Shown piece after piece: positions 1 through 11,286 of a DNA stretch of 64,000 nucleotides (positions are counted from its first letter, which is position 1; the number at the start of each line of letters is the position of its first letter). This DNA comes from Toxorhynchites rutilus septentrionalis (lineage: Eukaryota; Arthropoda; Insecta; Diptera; Culicidae), in NCBI RefSeq assembly GCF_029784135.1, contig NC_073746.1, positions 261,121,598 to 261,185,597 of the forward strand. Direction: 5' to 3'. A program made the position numbers and the translations under genes. The notes below the pieces were generated by a model that was given only the letters and a program-made list of their open reading frames with translations, did not search any database and had not been told where the DNA came from.

Positions 1-112
1 CCTAACGAAAGAAAAAAAAAATACTGGTCTAATGTTTCGCGATATACAACAAAATTACCACTTTTGACGAAAATCTGAGAACCACTATATCGGTTTGACA
101 TGGTATGGCTGA
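1..112 (+). repeat. Dispersed repeat fragment (flank of foldback family)
   Basis: This segment closely matches 4762-4865 and 37536-37630. All three share the cores TGAGAACCACTATAT and GGTTTGACATGG and end in GGCTG. In the other two copies the segment directly follows a foldback element, so this is probably the right-hand remnant of a third copy cut by the window edge. No coding content is seen. Confidence 0.75.
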
Positions 113-330
113 ATACTTCCGTTCACATATTTTGAAAGTCCTAGGCATCATACCAAACGTAAAAGGACCATTAAATTTACTTGTAACGAAGAACATAATC
201 TATCCCAATGCATTATTTGACCTTACATGGGATTTTTTCAAACCCTTTACTCACAAAGCAAATATTTTGAATTCAATTGAATTCGGAAATTGTTTCATAC
301 AATCATTAATTGAATCAATACAAACAAATT
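113..330 (-). repeat. Antisense copy of the repeat body at 61975-62150
   Basis: The reverse complement aligns along its length with 61975-62150. Shared blocks include AACAATTTCCGAATTC, TTTGCTTTGTGAGTAAA, TTCTTCGTTACAAGT and TTTACGTTTGGTATGATG. The 77-codon reading frame here lies inside this repeat and is not a credible gene. The copy ends exactly where the previous repeat begins. Confidence 0.8.
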
Positions 331-431
331 ATTATTAAGCCACCTATTGTTATTGCGGTAGTGGTCCCCATTTGAGAAAAATTTGTGAATCAGGCCATGC
401 TGACAAGACGTTAAGCCAAAACATATAAATA

Positions 432-694
432 AATTGAGGGGCTTAGAATGCAAGGGGTGTAAGTGACTTGATCGATATCTCTTCATCAACTTTTTCTTTA
501 GTTAATAACTCAATTGCAAAAACGTTCCAATTTAAGTTTGCTATAGAATCTGATAGGTGAGGTTCTGACCTATCTTCCACATTGTCAAATACAGCTGGGA
601 ATGTATTTGAGGCTAAGTTATGGCCAAAAGAGAGAGTCGATGTAGAGAAATCGATCAAATCACTTACACCCCTTTCATTCTAAGCTCCTCAATT
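432..694. mobile_element. Short MITE with ~48-bp terminal inverted repeats
   Basis: The left arm (about 432-481) and right arm (about 646-694) are near-complementary over roughly 48 bases. Key motifs are GCTTAGAATG, AGGGGTGTAAGTGA and TTGATCGAT on the left and their complements on the right. The 263-bp length and lack of coding capacity fit a non-autonomous TIR element. The superfamily is not assigned; the flanks (AATT on both sides) do not give a clear target duplication. Confidence 0.7.
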
Positions 695-964
695 GTTATT
701 GCGGGCAAATGAATCGAATATGTCTTCCTAAAAGCTATCGATCTTCGTGTGTGATTGTCCTTATATCCTTATATTCTCCTTTTCCTTTTCCTTCGCGAGA
801 AATCAAATCCCTTCTTACTCACAATAGAATAAGGTGAAATGTAAATACATGTTAGATATAAGATAGGCTTAAGAATTGAGTATGATGAATGTGAGTGCGA
901 ATGTGAGTGTGAACATTGTCAACATATCCTTATATCCCATCCTTTTCCTGAAACAAAATGTCAC

Positions 965-1130
965 CCTTCTAAACTCGAGCAAGCCGCGAGTAATCGGTTC
1001 TCTACTTCATTAACATTAGAATTAATAAAAAATGTTTATATATACTAGTAACTATACAGATAGGAGTTTGGCTCCTTTAAACTTATGTAACTGAGCCTGT
1101 AAAAATAAACGATTTAATAAAAAAAAATGA
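965..1130 (+). mobile_element. Probable non-LTR retrotransposon 3' end with poly-A
   Basis: The segment has a GAGCCTG block followed by an AATAAA-like stretch and an A-run (about 1118-1127), as at a retrotransposed 3' end. The block CGCGAGTAATCGGTT also occurs, inverted, in the TSD-flanked retro-insertion at 47402-47770, suggesting related 3' untranslated regions. No ORF is attached and the 5' boundary is unknown. The preceding 695-964 stretch is AT-rich with nothing recognisable. Confidence 0.45.
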
Positions 1131-1229
1131 ATCGATTTAAAATAAACAAGGCTTTAATTCAAAATTTACACATAACACGGCGGATACCTCAAAAATGGCC
1201 CGATATTTTTAAGCAAAAAAAAATAAATT

Positions 1230-1620
1230 GTGTTGATTCAAGCAAAAATTTACATTTCAAATCGAACTATTGGTAATGAAAAGCGGGCTTTTTTCTATTC
1301 CGCGTGCTTCAATAAAGGTTCTTCTGTGTTCCGTCCCTTCGCATCTGGCCGCTGCCAATTGCACAATGAATCAATTTTGTTTTCCCCCAGGGTGGAGCGT
1401 TTCGCGGCGGCAGTTCACTCCACCGCCGCTCATGGTTATGCATATTTTCGTTCACCTTTTTGCAGATGCAGTCCGGCGGCGGTTGATTTATGGGTCGGTG
1501 AAGCGTTCAATCGTATTGCACTTTCATTTGCAAGTCGATATGTAGGCCCCGGATGGGATGAGAGAACGATGGCGTCAGACATCCAATCAGAGTTCGGTCG
1601 ATTGTGTGGCGGATGATTGG
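1230..1620. other. GC-richer segment with overlapping ORFs, function unknown
   Basis: This block is clearly richer in G and C than its surroundings (GGCGGCAGT, CACCGCCGCT, CGGCGGCGG) and is open in several frames: plus-strand frames of 128 and 91 codons and a minus-strand frame of 119 codons. None resembles a known family, and simultaneous openness on both strands points to base composition rather than coding. A 5' untranslated exon or regulatory region of a nearby gene is possible. From 1621 to 1975 nothing is seen. Confidence 0.3.
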
Positions 1621-1975
1621 AAGGGAGAGAAAGATGAAACAACAAACTAACTCGAATGAAAACATACGAGGATGGTGCAATACTGTTGCTCTGCTGCTCT
1701 CGAAGGCTAGCGAGCTGTTGAGCGGTGATGACTCCGTTTCGATAAACGCTTTGACTGGTGGGTGACAGGAAGGTTGCGGCCATTGTAATGGGCAACCTTG
1801 ATGATGTAGTTTGGGGTTTGGCCGACGATGGTAAAATACGTAAGCAAATCGTAAAAATGTAACAGATAGTTTCCGAAGTTCTTTTGATAATAAAATATTA
1901 GCATGAGTTAGGCTTCAAGAGAGAAGACCAAAATACGCTTATATGCGAAAATATACGTAGGACTGTCTTGGATTA

Positions 1976-3480
1976 CAATATAGAGCAATTCCAAATGAAA
2001 TCGACAACAAAACCTGAATATTTTTGATTCGAATGAAAGTTTGTATTCTGTTTGGATTGGAGGAAATATACAGGCAAACCTTTTTTTGTGCGGGGGATAG
2101 AGACCGCACAAAAAAGTCGCATAAGAAAAAATCGTGCAAAACTTTACTAGTAGCTTTAAAAAGTCGTGTTCCCCAAGTGTTTTCCCCAAGAAAATACCTC
2201 AAATCCACGTCATTCATCGTTCAATTTTCTTTCGTTTCCTTGCTTTGCGATGGGACACTTTGCCTTTTCGGTTGCGCGTGGCTGTTTAGTACTTTTTGTT
2301 GCATGTCGGAACGTGTTACTGTTAGAAATCATGTCATGCAAAAACTTAGAAAAACTTGGAGCATTTGATGGGAGGAGGGGAATGATTTCAGAAGTGGATA
2401 ATTGAGATGTAAATATGCTTTTTTCGCACTGAAATGCATATAAACCATCGAGAAAAACTAAATGGACGATAACTTCGTCAAATATGCTTCTTTTCATATA
2501 CCGCACAAAAAACGGCACAAAAATAAACCGCACAAGAACAGAAAACCGCACAAAAAAAGACGCACAAAAAAAAATTCGCACGAAAAAAACCGCACAAAAA
2601 CAGGTTTTACTGTAATTGTTTTTACTCAAACGTAACTTTTCAATAGGGAGTCGATTTTAGATTTTAGATTTTAGTAAAAGAAATCTTTAATAATTTATAT
2701 CTCAAAAACTATGAGTCGTACCGAAATAATGTCTTTGAAAGAGTTATAGGGTATTGATATTTAAATTTGAAAAAAATATACCTTGAGAAAAAATAGTACT
2801 CTTTTTTTACGAAAAAACTTAACTTTTCAATATCTAAAACATGTATATTTTAATTTGTTTAAACATTGTTCATATAAAATAGAAGTAATGTAGAAAATTA
2901 AAAGAATGAGGCCAAGGTGGTAAAACTATTTTTGACGAACTTTGTGGAACATCGGATTTTTATGAACTTTAGAAACTTCGAATTTTTGTATGTTAACAAC
3001 CAATTTTATCCACAAATTATGAATCATACCAGAATTAATAATTTGTGGCTAAAATTGATTGTTAACATATAAAAATTCGAAGTTTCAAAATAAAAAAGCT
3101 AATCATCAATCTCCTTCTAAATGCAGCCATTCTCGAAATATTTAAAAAACAAATATTTCTAATTTATTGTCGTTTATACGCCCTTTTAATATGTTTGTCG
3201 TGTTATACCGTCATGTTCATGATATTTTATTATTTTGTGGTAATTTTCTACAACATTTCCAAATACATCATTATGGTGAAAATATATGTTTAGGAGTTAC
3301 GTTGAAAAACATTTGAAGACATGTGGGTTGATACAAAACGAAGCGATATCAAAAAAATTTTTTTTTTTATTTTAATACAAACTTTCAACATATTATTCGT
3401 ATTGGACAATCAAAACACGAACAGTTTTCAAAGTAGAATTGAAATCCTAACAACACAAATACCGTTTTGTCTCAAATTCC
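1976..3480 (+). repeat. Left arm of large inverted repeat
   Basis: Pairs with the reverse complement of 5155-5962. Matching blocks in order include GATTCGAATGAAAGTTTG, TATACCTTGAGAAAA, TTTTGACGAACTTTGTGG, GCCACAAATTATGAATC-like sequence and TTCTAAGTAGAATTGAAATC-like sequence near the inner end. The arm is interrupted by the pogo-type MITE at 2071-2612. Identity is clearly below 100 percent, so the structure is old. It looks like a transposon-derived palindrome, not a gene. Confidence 0.75.
2071..2612. mobile_element. pogo/Tigger-type MITE, TA target duplication
   Basis: The left end reads CAGGCAAACC and the right end, inverted, CAGTAAAACC; both run on into T-rich TTTGTGCGG. A TA dinucleotide flanks each side (2069-2070 and 2613-2614). 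The CAG start and TA duplication are typical of the pogo/Tigger branch of Tc1/mariner. Near both ends CCGCACAAAAA-type units repeat many times (2085-2130 and 2500-2600), giving subterminal arrays. No transposase is encoded, so movement would depend on an enzyme supplied in trans. Confidence 0.75.
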
Positions 3481-3910
3481 GAACACTTAAGCTTTGATGG
3501 CCATAATTATGTCAAAATGGTACTTTTTCGCGAAATTAATTCGAGTTTTGGATACAATAGAGCCTTCTTCATCATTTGGCTTCAATGAAATTGATTTTTA
3601 AATACATATCCATGGTGAAAAACTTAAAGTATGCTGTAAAATGTTTCTTAACTCTCCCATACTCGCACGCAAAGTCGTAACTCGTATACTCACAGACTGT
3701 GCGTGTCTCTGTAATATTGCTGTTGTGTATTTTTAGGTGTTATTGGTGTTATTGAAGAAAAAGATATAATTGAATGAAAAAACTCCAGAATATTTTTTTT
3801 CTTTAACTTCATTCAGTTTTAATAGTCATTTAATTTAGCCACCTCATTGATTATCGGTCTGTCAGATCTATAGGAGTATAGGATAGTCAACTGTGTCAAC
3901 AACTTCTCAT

Positions 3911-4761
3911 TTTTATTGGAGGTCCGAAAACCGAAAAATAAATTTTTTCGCCTTTTTTCCAAAAATGACTTTTTTCGAAAATTCATAACTTTTGAACTAC
4001 TAGATCGATTCAGAAGATCGATATATCAAATTAAAGTGAATTGCTTAGTCTTTTTTGGAAAAATATTGGATTTTGTTTACGTAATTATTGATTGTATTTG
4101 TTTTTTGTTGTTTTCATGGCTCTGGACTAGAGGCTGCTATATTTTTTCCCGAAAGCTGAGGAATTTTTACATAATTCAAAAATCAGAATTTTGTTATGTG
4201 ATTTTTTTCGTTTTTATGTTATAATTTTTTATAATCAACCGATGATACGAAAAATCATTTTTTGCCTGTTTTCCAAAAATGACTTTTTCAAAAATTCATA
4301 ACATGGCTTCAATGTGATATGTCGATTATCTGAATCAGTCCAGTTGTTCAAAAGTTATGCTTTTTTCAAAGAAGCCTTTTTTTGGAAAAGGGGGAAAAAC
4401 TTGATTCTTTTAACCATCGGTTAACTTCAAACTTCAAACTCATAGCTTAAAAACGAAAAAAATCACATCTCTGATTTTTGAATGTTGTGTGAAAAATCCT
4501 CAGCTTTTAAGAAAAATATAAATAGAAATGTAAAATATAGCGCCCTCTAGTCCAAAGCCATGAAAACAACAAAAAAAAACAAATACAATCAATAATTACG
4601 AAAATAAAATCGAATTTTCTGGCAAGAGTAATATTTTTCTAAAATAGACTAATTGGCTTTAATTTAATATATCGATCATCTAAATCGGTCCAATAGTTAA
4701 AAAGTTTTGAATTCAGTGATGGTATAAAGGCAAAAAAAATATTTTTCGGACCACCCTAAAA
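3911..4761. mobile_element. Foldback-type element, copy 1
   Basis: Two arms of about 330 bp (3911-4245 and 4425-4761) are inverted copies of each other, beginning near GGTCCGAAAA and ending near TTTTCGGACCACC. Matching internal blocks include TCATGGCTCTGGACTAGAGG and its complement. The spacer repeats arm modules again (TTTTCCAAAAATGACTTTT). It sits in the spacer of the larger inverted repeat and is followed by the dispersed flank repeat. No coding capacity; superfamily unassigned. A second copy lies at 35985-37535. Confidence 0.75.
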
Positions 4762-4865
4762 TGGAAATGAAAAAATACGAGTCTAATATTTTGGATAGAA
4801 AAAAAATCTTCCACTTTTCACGAAAATCTTAGAACCACTATATTGATTTGGCATGGAATTGCTGT
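4762..4865 (+). repeat. Flank repeat following foldback element, copy 2
   Basis: Matches 1-112 and 37536-37630 through CACGAAAATCTTAGAACC, CACTATATTG and GGCATGGAATTGCTG. Its fixed position just after two separate foldback copies suggests that it belongs to the same mobile unit. The stretch 4866-5154 that follows is AT-rich and unassigned. Confidence 0.7.
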
Positions 4866-5154
4866 CTACATATACAGAGGTACCATAAAGATACCTGACT
4901 TCAGGTACAATCTAGGCATAACGTTAACAAGTTAATTATTGTTGTACACATTGTAGTGTCCACACCTTTAAATAACACAAAATGCTACACCTTTATATAA
5001 ACACCTTGATATTGTATAACACCACAAGGGTATAAATGTCACAGACAGAATAATAAACAGCGCTTAGATATCTGAAAGTCATAACGTAAAGGCGTGTTTC
5101 AGTCGTTTCTCCCTCTCAGCGCAACACACATGACGTCCGGTTGAATCAACGAGG

Positions 5155-5962
5155 TGTAGTTGTGTTGCTGGGATTTCAATTCTACTTAGAAAACTGTTCG
5201 TGGTTTTATTGTGCAACACGAATAATATATTGAAAGTTTGTATTAAAATCGAAAAAATGATTTTTTAATATCGCTACGTTTTGTATTAAGCCACATGTCT
5301 TGAAATGTTTTTCAACGTAACTCTTAAACATAAATTTTTACCATAATGATGTATTTGGAAAGTTTGTTGAAAATTATAAGCAAATGCATTTAGAAGGAGC
5401 CTTTTTGTTTTGAATCACATCAGGATTCATAATTTGTGGCTAAAATTGATTGTATACATACAAAAAATCTAAGGGACGAAGTTTCGAAAATTCATGAAAA
5501 TTCGATGTTCCACAAAGTTCGTCAAAAGCAGTTTTACCATCCTGAACTAGTTTTTTGAATTTTCAACATGACTTGTGTTACATATGAAAAAAAAAATTAA
5601 AAAAAAAAATACATATTGTAGATTTTACAAATTTCAGTTTTTTCTGTAAATAAAAGAAAAAGAGTACTTTTTTTTCTCAAGGTATATTTTTTCCACGTTA
5701 AAACATACATACTCTATAACTCTCTCTAAGATCTTATTTCGGTACGACTCGTAGTTTTTGAAATATAAATTATCAAAGATTTCTCTTACTAAAATCGATA
5801 CGCCCTATTAAAAAGTTACGCTTGAGTATAAGAATTCCCAATTGCTGTGGAAGACTCATGCTTTCTCCAATCCAAACAGAATACAAACTTTCATTCGAAT
5901 CAAAAATACTCATGTTTTGTCATTTGTAGATTTAATCAGGAATTACTCTAGTGTTTTAAATT
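5155..5962 (-). repeat. Right arm of large inverted repeat
   Basis: Inverted partner of 1976-3480 without the MITE insertion, so it shows the arm in uninterrupted form. It contains CTCAAGGTATATTTTTTCC, TTCGGTACGACTC and CGCCCTATTA, each found inverted in the left arm. A diverged piece of its outer edge (GCAGTAAGTTCTAAT) recurs at about 49753-49767, so the unit is dispersed in the genome. Confidence 0.75.
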
Positions 5963-6160
5963 TTGAAAATATCGCAGTAAGTTCTAATATTAGTAGAATT
6001 TTTTTCAGCCTAGTGTATCCCCAAAACCCTTGTGAACGTCTTGTTTTGATACGTTTAGCAATTGTTTTTTTCCGATCGGCCAAAGTTTTGAATAAATAGC
6101 ACTGAGCACTTCATCGCAAATTATAAAAGATTCGTAACATTCGGACGGTGAGGTGCCCGT

Positions 6161-6276
6161 GAAATCTCAACTAAGTTAAATAATTAATAAAAATGACGGA
6201 AATAAACAAAATAATACTACGTTGACACGGCGAAGTTCCTCTAGGAACGTTAGATCCATTTCAGAAAAAGAAGAAA
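6161..6276 (+). mobile_element. SINE (Feilai-like) 3' fragment
   Basis: Matches the 3' half of the complete SINE at 39952-40229: GAAATCTCAACTAAG, ACTACGTTGACACGGCGAAG and TTCCTCTAGGAACGTTAG, then a degraded GAA tail. The tRNA-like head is missing, so this is a 5'-truncated copy that cannot be transcribed by RNA polymerase III from its own boxes. Confidence 0.8.
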
Positions 6277-8100
6277 CCCATCTTAATGCGTTGAAGAAGC
6301 TTACATCATTTCAAAAATAGCTTAAGAGTTTCGACTTCGCACACTGTCCCTCTAATTTTTTCATAGAGTGTCAGTTGCTGATCAGTTTTTTTAGTGATTT
6401 GATTCCCGCTCATAGGCGCGAGGCATTCCTTAGGGTAGAATTAACAGACCTTTCACTGTCCTTCTTACCCCACTGACAACTTTTGTTTCACCACACTAGT
6501 ATTATTCCAATAATTCAAAACTAATTCAATAAATCACTTCATTTACGTAACGGAAAAAACATCAATAAATTAAATTTTAAAATTAAACCACTCCAAAATG
6601 CATAATTTTGAAGCCGCAATTACTGCCTATTACAGTTCAGCAGCTTTCATTGGGATGGTTGAGCTTTGGTTTTCCCGTCATGAACATAAGCTCACATTTC
6701 GTAACCAGTTATGACCCTCTGGAGCAAATTTTGTTTGTTGCGGAAAGAGTCCCACAGTCGCATACTGACACTAAACAACGCTTGTAAATTTAGCAGATTT
6801 TTACGAGAACCAAGGTACAATTAAGTTCAACTCATCGCACCCTGAGTCCATTTCATAATCGACATAATCGTTTATCAAAGCAATTAATGAGAGCAACCAT
6901 GGGTCGTTTTCACACAATTTTCACTCTACAGGATAACACACATTGTGAGAGAAGTCGTACAATGCGTTACGATGGATTATATGTGCCTGTGGAATCGTTG
7001 GTCCGTTTTTCTTCAGAATGTAAAAGTTAATGGTGACCGCTACTCGACCATGATCACTGACTTTCTTGTACCATAATTGTGTGTCCTTAATTTGGAGTAG
7101 CTGTGATTTCAACAAAAAGGTATAACATACAACAACGCACGTGAAACATATAATTTATTCGAGAATCGTTCGACGAAAAAATAATTCCGCGTGATGGTTC
7201 CTCCCAGAATTGTGGTCTTTTTTTTGTCGTGATATGTGAAGTCTCGGATTTACTCTGATTAGCTGGAAACGATTGACGCCTTGGAAGACAACGTTTGTCA
7301 CATTATCACTGATATACGATTTCCATTGCAGCAAAAAGTGATGAGATATCCCGATTGGAATATCCCCGACCCAGGCATACGGCGGAAATCATAAATCATA
7401 TTCAAACAGAAATGACAAAGAATTAACTTGCGCATAGAGTCAAATACATGGCAACTAACACCATTGGTCTATGTATTATTTCAATTTGAAGTTCTATGCT
7501 TCTAAAAACACCTTGCACTTTCACTGAAAAGACGTTAACATTGTGAACGCCAACGACTAATGGAATGTTCCGAAAACTGTTTCGGATTACATGTAACGTA
7601 TTCATGAGAAGAAAAGAAAAATGAGACCGCCCTTCCGTTGTGTTATTCGGTCCACTCACTACATTAAACATGTCGGACACGCTGCAAGAAACGGGCATCT
7701 TTCTTTGTCCTAAAAGTCCACCCAACGTGAAAGGAACAATCCTCTGTATCTAGTCCTTTAAAAAATACTTTTCCGGCTTTCCCAGACGGGCAGCCTGTGT
7801 GCAGTTATCGAAATAGTTAAATTCCCGTTCGTAGGGTTTTCCACAATGTTCCCTCTTCGTTGCATTCCACCATTCGTTGTAATGTTTTGTTGTCAGATTG
7901 CGATGCCAGCAAAACTTTAGCCCATACAGAGTTTCCACCCAACTCATTGCTGCTGCGCTGCATCATCCGTCGTAGAGGCATATGAAAAATGTGCTCTCGT
8001 TTGTTTACCCAAACTACTGACTGCATGCATGAGACCGCCCGACAAACCGACCGTCCGACAACGGACTCAAATTCACGGACCCGGCCCTGGACTGTTACGG
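6277..8100. other. Unassigned stretch
   Basis: No repeat family or protein domain is recognised. Minus-strand frames of 100 codons (7423-7725), 65 codons (7750-7947) and 200 codons (7817-8419) exist but lack recognisable motifs; the last overlaps the higher-GC block around 8000-8180. The block may be the upstream region of the possible promoter at 8122. Confidence 0.4.
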
Positions 8101-8121
8101 CCAACCATCGCGCCGTAATTT

Positions 8122-8185
8122 TCAGTCTCGGTCTTCTTGCAGTCTCACGCGGATGCTCCGAACACTGTTGTGCTGAAAAGTGAGT
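8122..8185 (+). promoter_or_regulatory. Possible Inr+DPE core promoter with short first exon
   Basis: TCAGTC at 8122-8127 fits the arthropod initiator. If the A at 8124 is +1, GGATGC at 8151-8156 falls at +28, the position of a downstream promoter element, and matches it at five of six bases. GTGAGT at 8180-8185, preceded by GAAAA, could be a splice donor ending a 56-base noncoding exon. The surroundings are GC-richer than average. Each short motif occurs by chance; the spacing is what makes it worth listing. There is no transcript evidence in hand. Confidence 0.3.
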
Positions 8186-9002
8186 GATCGAAATTTTCGA
8201 TCTACCCCAAAAAAAGGACACAAAAAGTGCACACGTGGGTAACAGTTGACCCAATTGACCGACCGAATGACTCGTCGAATGTTTCGGTCCGGAATCTGAG
8301 TCAAGTGAAGGTGGTGAAAAATTCAACGCAACAATTAAATACACAAAATTATTACGGCCATTAGTTTGGTGATGAAGTTTAGGAGAACAGTGAAATGTAA
8401 GGAAGGAACGAAATAGCAAAAATTGAGTGAAATTGCATTGATATAGCTGTGAATGATTGTCATAAGCATGATTCGCATCATGTATTTTGTTTTCGCCTTA
8501 TATTTACATTTGGTTTTCACAACGCTGTCGTGTACATTGACTAGCATGAAGACTGAAAAGTGCGGTGGCATGTTCGGTGACGTACGGTTAAACCAGTTCT
8601 GATTTCAGTGGTAAATGAACTTGGGAGAAAAAATAAACATGAGAAATGTCAGCCAAGTTTCAGAGAGTAAGTTTTCGCATATTGTAAATGAGGCGGGGGT
8701 ATTGAGTCTTTCCAGTGGTACCAGTCATCAAGGTGCGATATACATCTCCATCTCACTCAGTTACTCCAATGACTTTTCTTGACACTTGGCGGTCATTCAA
8801 CATATGCATGATATACAGTATACACTACGTGTCATAGAGTTAGAACCACACAGTTTAGTTTGAGTTGTCATAGATATGACAGAGATCAATTGAAATGAAG
8901 TATATAGTGTAGGATATAAAAACTATCTTCGTTTATAAGACAGATCATTTGAACTTTGTTGTTTTGTACAGGTTCAAAACACTGAAAAAAAAACTAGAAG
9001 TG
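8186..9002. other. Unassigned stretch downstream of possible promoter
   Basis: Ordinary AT-rich sequence with no recognised repeat or domain. If the motif set at 8122-8185 is a promoter, this would be the start of an intron. Small frames here show no family resemblance. Confidence 0.3.
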
Positions 9003-10585
9003 GGTTATATCTGTGATATAACCGCTTGGTGGACGTAGGACTAACGTTGGCTTAGAATCAATAAGTAACAAACATATAACTTTCAGACATTTTATCTTTT
9101 GAATAAAATGATCATCATATCACTTTAAGAAAAAAAATTCAGACAAAAAAGTTATTAATATTAAATTCAATATTAGAGTAAAATTTTGTAGCAGTGTTTT
9201 CAAAATGTTATTTTTCCTAATAGTTCATTTATTTTCCAACAATATTGTCGAAATTATATTTTAATCAGTCATCTGAATTTGAATTACAATTTTTGAAATG
9301 AAAATGAATGATTTTGAATACGCCCTATTAAATTAATTTAAATTGGCCGGTTTTAAGTCAGAGGGGACCAAGACGCAAAATTGAAAATTTCAAGTAATTG
9401 ATTGCATTAGGTTAAACATTTCGCAAGCTACATATCATAATTATCAGACTTGAAAAATCACGCGGACAACAGGAATAACGTTTCGAAATTGTTTTGAATT
9501 ATCAACGAAAACCCCTTACTTCAACTAAACTTCAAGCTGGTTTTTTTCGAAATCATAAGAATGTCACATATCCCAGTGTTACCTAATACCGACTTAAATG
9601 ATTATATGACAATGAAAATACAGGTCGGACTCGATTGAATACTGGCTGACACGATTACAACGATTACATACAACTTCATTTTTTTTATATTTCAAATATT
9701 ACTTATTTCAAGAAAAAATGTAACGTTCCAATGTTAAGGTGAACATTGAGTGACTATTATAAGTAGAGTGAGGTAAAAATCGTGATTTTTGAAGATTTTT
9801 CTTAAATTTTCATCAGGAATTGTTTATATCGATATTGCAGCAAAATTAAGATAGATAGAAGTTGTGTGTCTGTACTAAATTTCCATCTTTCAAATGGAAG
9901 CAACAGAATCGTCTTACGTAACGTACTTTCTAATGTAGAGCCAGTTCGAGGCAACAGAGTCCGAAACAAAAACAAAAAGTTCTATAACTGTGTCATTGTT
10001 GAGCTTCGAACATATGCGTAGAATGTTTTTTTTCATCAAATATGATCCTCTATCACATCCTGAGAGATTCCTGATAATTTTTTTTTTCGAAAAATGTGTT
10101 TTCTGACTTTAATAAGATGAATCACAAATTAAATTCTCTTTTTATATTCAATAAACAAAAAATATATGCATGAAAAACGGATGAAAATTGTTTCGACTCG
10201 ATTATATACTGTGAAAAAAAAATCCGAAACTGTATATAATCGAGTCCGCTCTGTCATGATTTTAGGTAGTTTCCATCATAAGTAATATGTTTCAAAAAAA
10301 TCGGAGAGAGTCGGGTTAGCGGCTGGCTGATTTGGCGTGGAATGGCTCTAGGAAAAACCTCGCAGATTTTTTAATTGTTCGATCGTTAGTTTCACGACAT
10401 GTAGCATTTTATTCAATGTCAAAAATTGTTATAGAGTGCCGAAATCGATTCCTGCGAAAATCTCATCAATCCCTCATGAAATGACTGAGCAATAAGCAAT
10501 TGAAATTGGACATTTTTCAAGATGCGATCGTTTTTCGTTTTTCAATCAATATCTTCCCGAAAGACGTAATCCTACGTCAAAAGAC
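9003..10585 (+). mobile_element. Palindrome-ended dispersed repeat, interrupted copy
   Basis: The left end carries the palindrome GGTTATATC-TGT-GATATAACC followed by GACGTAGGACTAACGTTGG. The right end (10556-10585) reads AGACGTAATCCTACGTCAAA, an approximate inverse of the left inner motif. The same end pair brackets 61908-62672 and 49547-49665. The segments 9140-9350 and 10255-10330 are contiguous in the related copy at 42815-43020, so about 0.9 kb (9351-10254) was inserted here. No transposase is seen; superfamily unknown. Confidence 0.55.
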
Positions 10586-11286
10586 ACGTTTCTTGTTCTT
10601 GAATGGTTCGAAATATTTTATTGGAAGTAGCGACCATTCAACGCTGCACATTTCATTTTCGTAAATATCGAAGTGGCGCTAAGCCGCATGCAACAGCTGA
10701 TCCGAATTGTGTAGCTCAACTGTTTAACTGGTCGGCTTTGCTCGGTGGTCTATGTTGTCTTATAATGTTTGCAATTCGGTGTCTTCAAACACTTTCGGTG
10801 ATTCAACACGGTCCTTATATTAAAAAACTACAAATTTCAATGGAAGTAAAACCCAGATAAATAGTGTTGATAACCATGAATTTAGTTTTATGCAAAAGAT
10901 AATTTTTTGACATCTTATTTGAATATGATTGTATGCATATGGTCATAAAATACCTTTCTTATATAAAAAATCTGAATTCTTTCTGAAGGTGATGGACAAT
11001 CATATTTAATGATGAAAATCCTTCTACGCATATGTACGAACTCTAACAATGACAGAGTTATTGAGCGTTTTCTCTGGTGAATCTTCAACTAAAATGTGCC
11101 AAAATCACAATTTTTACTTAACCGTACTCGTAATAACCAATTAACTTTCATTTTAACGTTGAAACATTTCATGATCGCTCAAAATAAGTCATATTTAAAA
11201 TATAAAAAAAAATTGTTAAACTTATATAAAACTGTATATAATGGAATCATATATAATCGAGTCTGTATATAATCGAGTCCGACCTG
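9621..11286. mobile_element. pogo/Tigger-type termini (CAGGTCGGACTCGATT)
   Basis: CAGGTCGGACTCGATT at 9621 is preceded by TA, and its inverse AATCGAGTCCGACCTG ends at 11286 followed by TA. A third, similar outward end (AATCGAGTCCGCTCTG) stops at 10254. The real unit may therefore be 9621-10254, with 11230-11286 the end of another element. The homology at 10255-10330 to 42973-43020 favours 10254 as a true insertion boundary. No transposase domain is recognised; the 85-codon frame at 10603-10860 matches nothing I know. The same terminal motif starts the element at 54564. Confidence 0.6.

Noticed and set aside
1230..1795. Three overlapping ORFs of 91-128 codons as a gene
   Set aside because: Both strands are open in a GC-rich patch, with no recognisable motif; composition explains the openness.
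7817..8419. 200-codon minus-strand ORF as a host gene
   Set aside because: Longest frame not in a mobile element, but it has no recognisable domain, and it overlaps a GC-richer patch open on the other strand as well.
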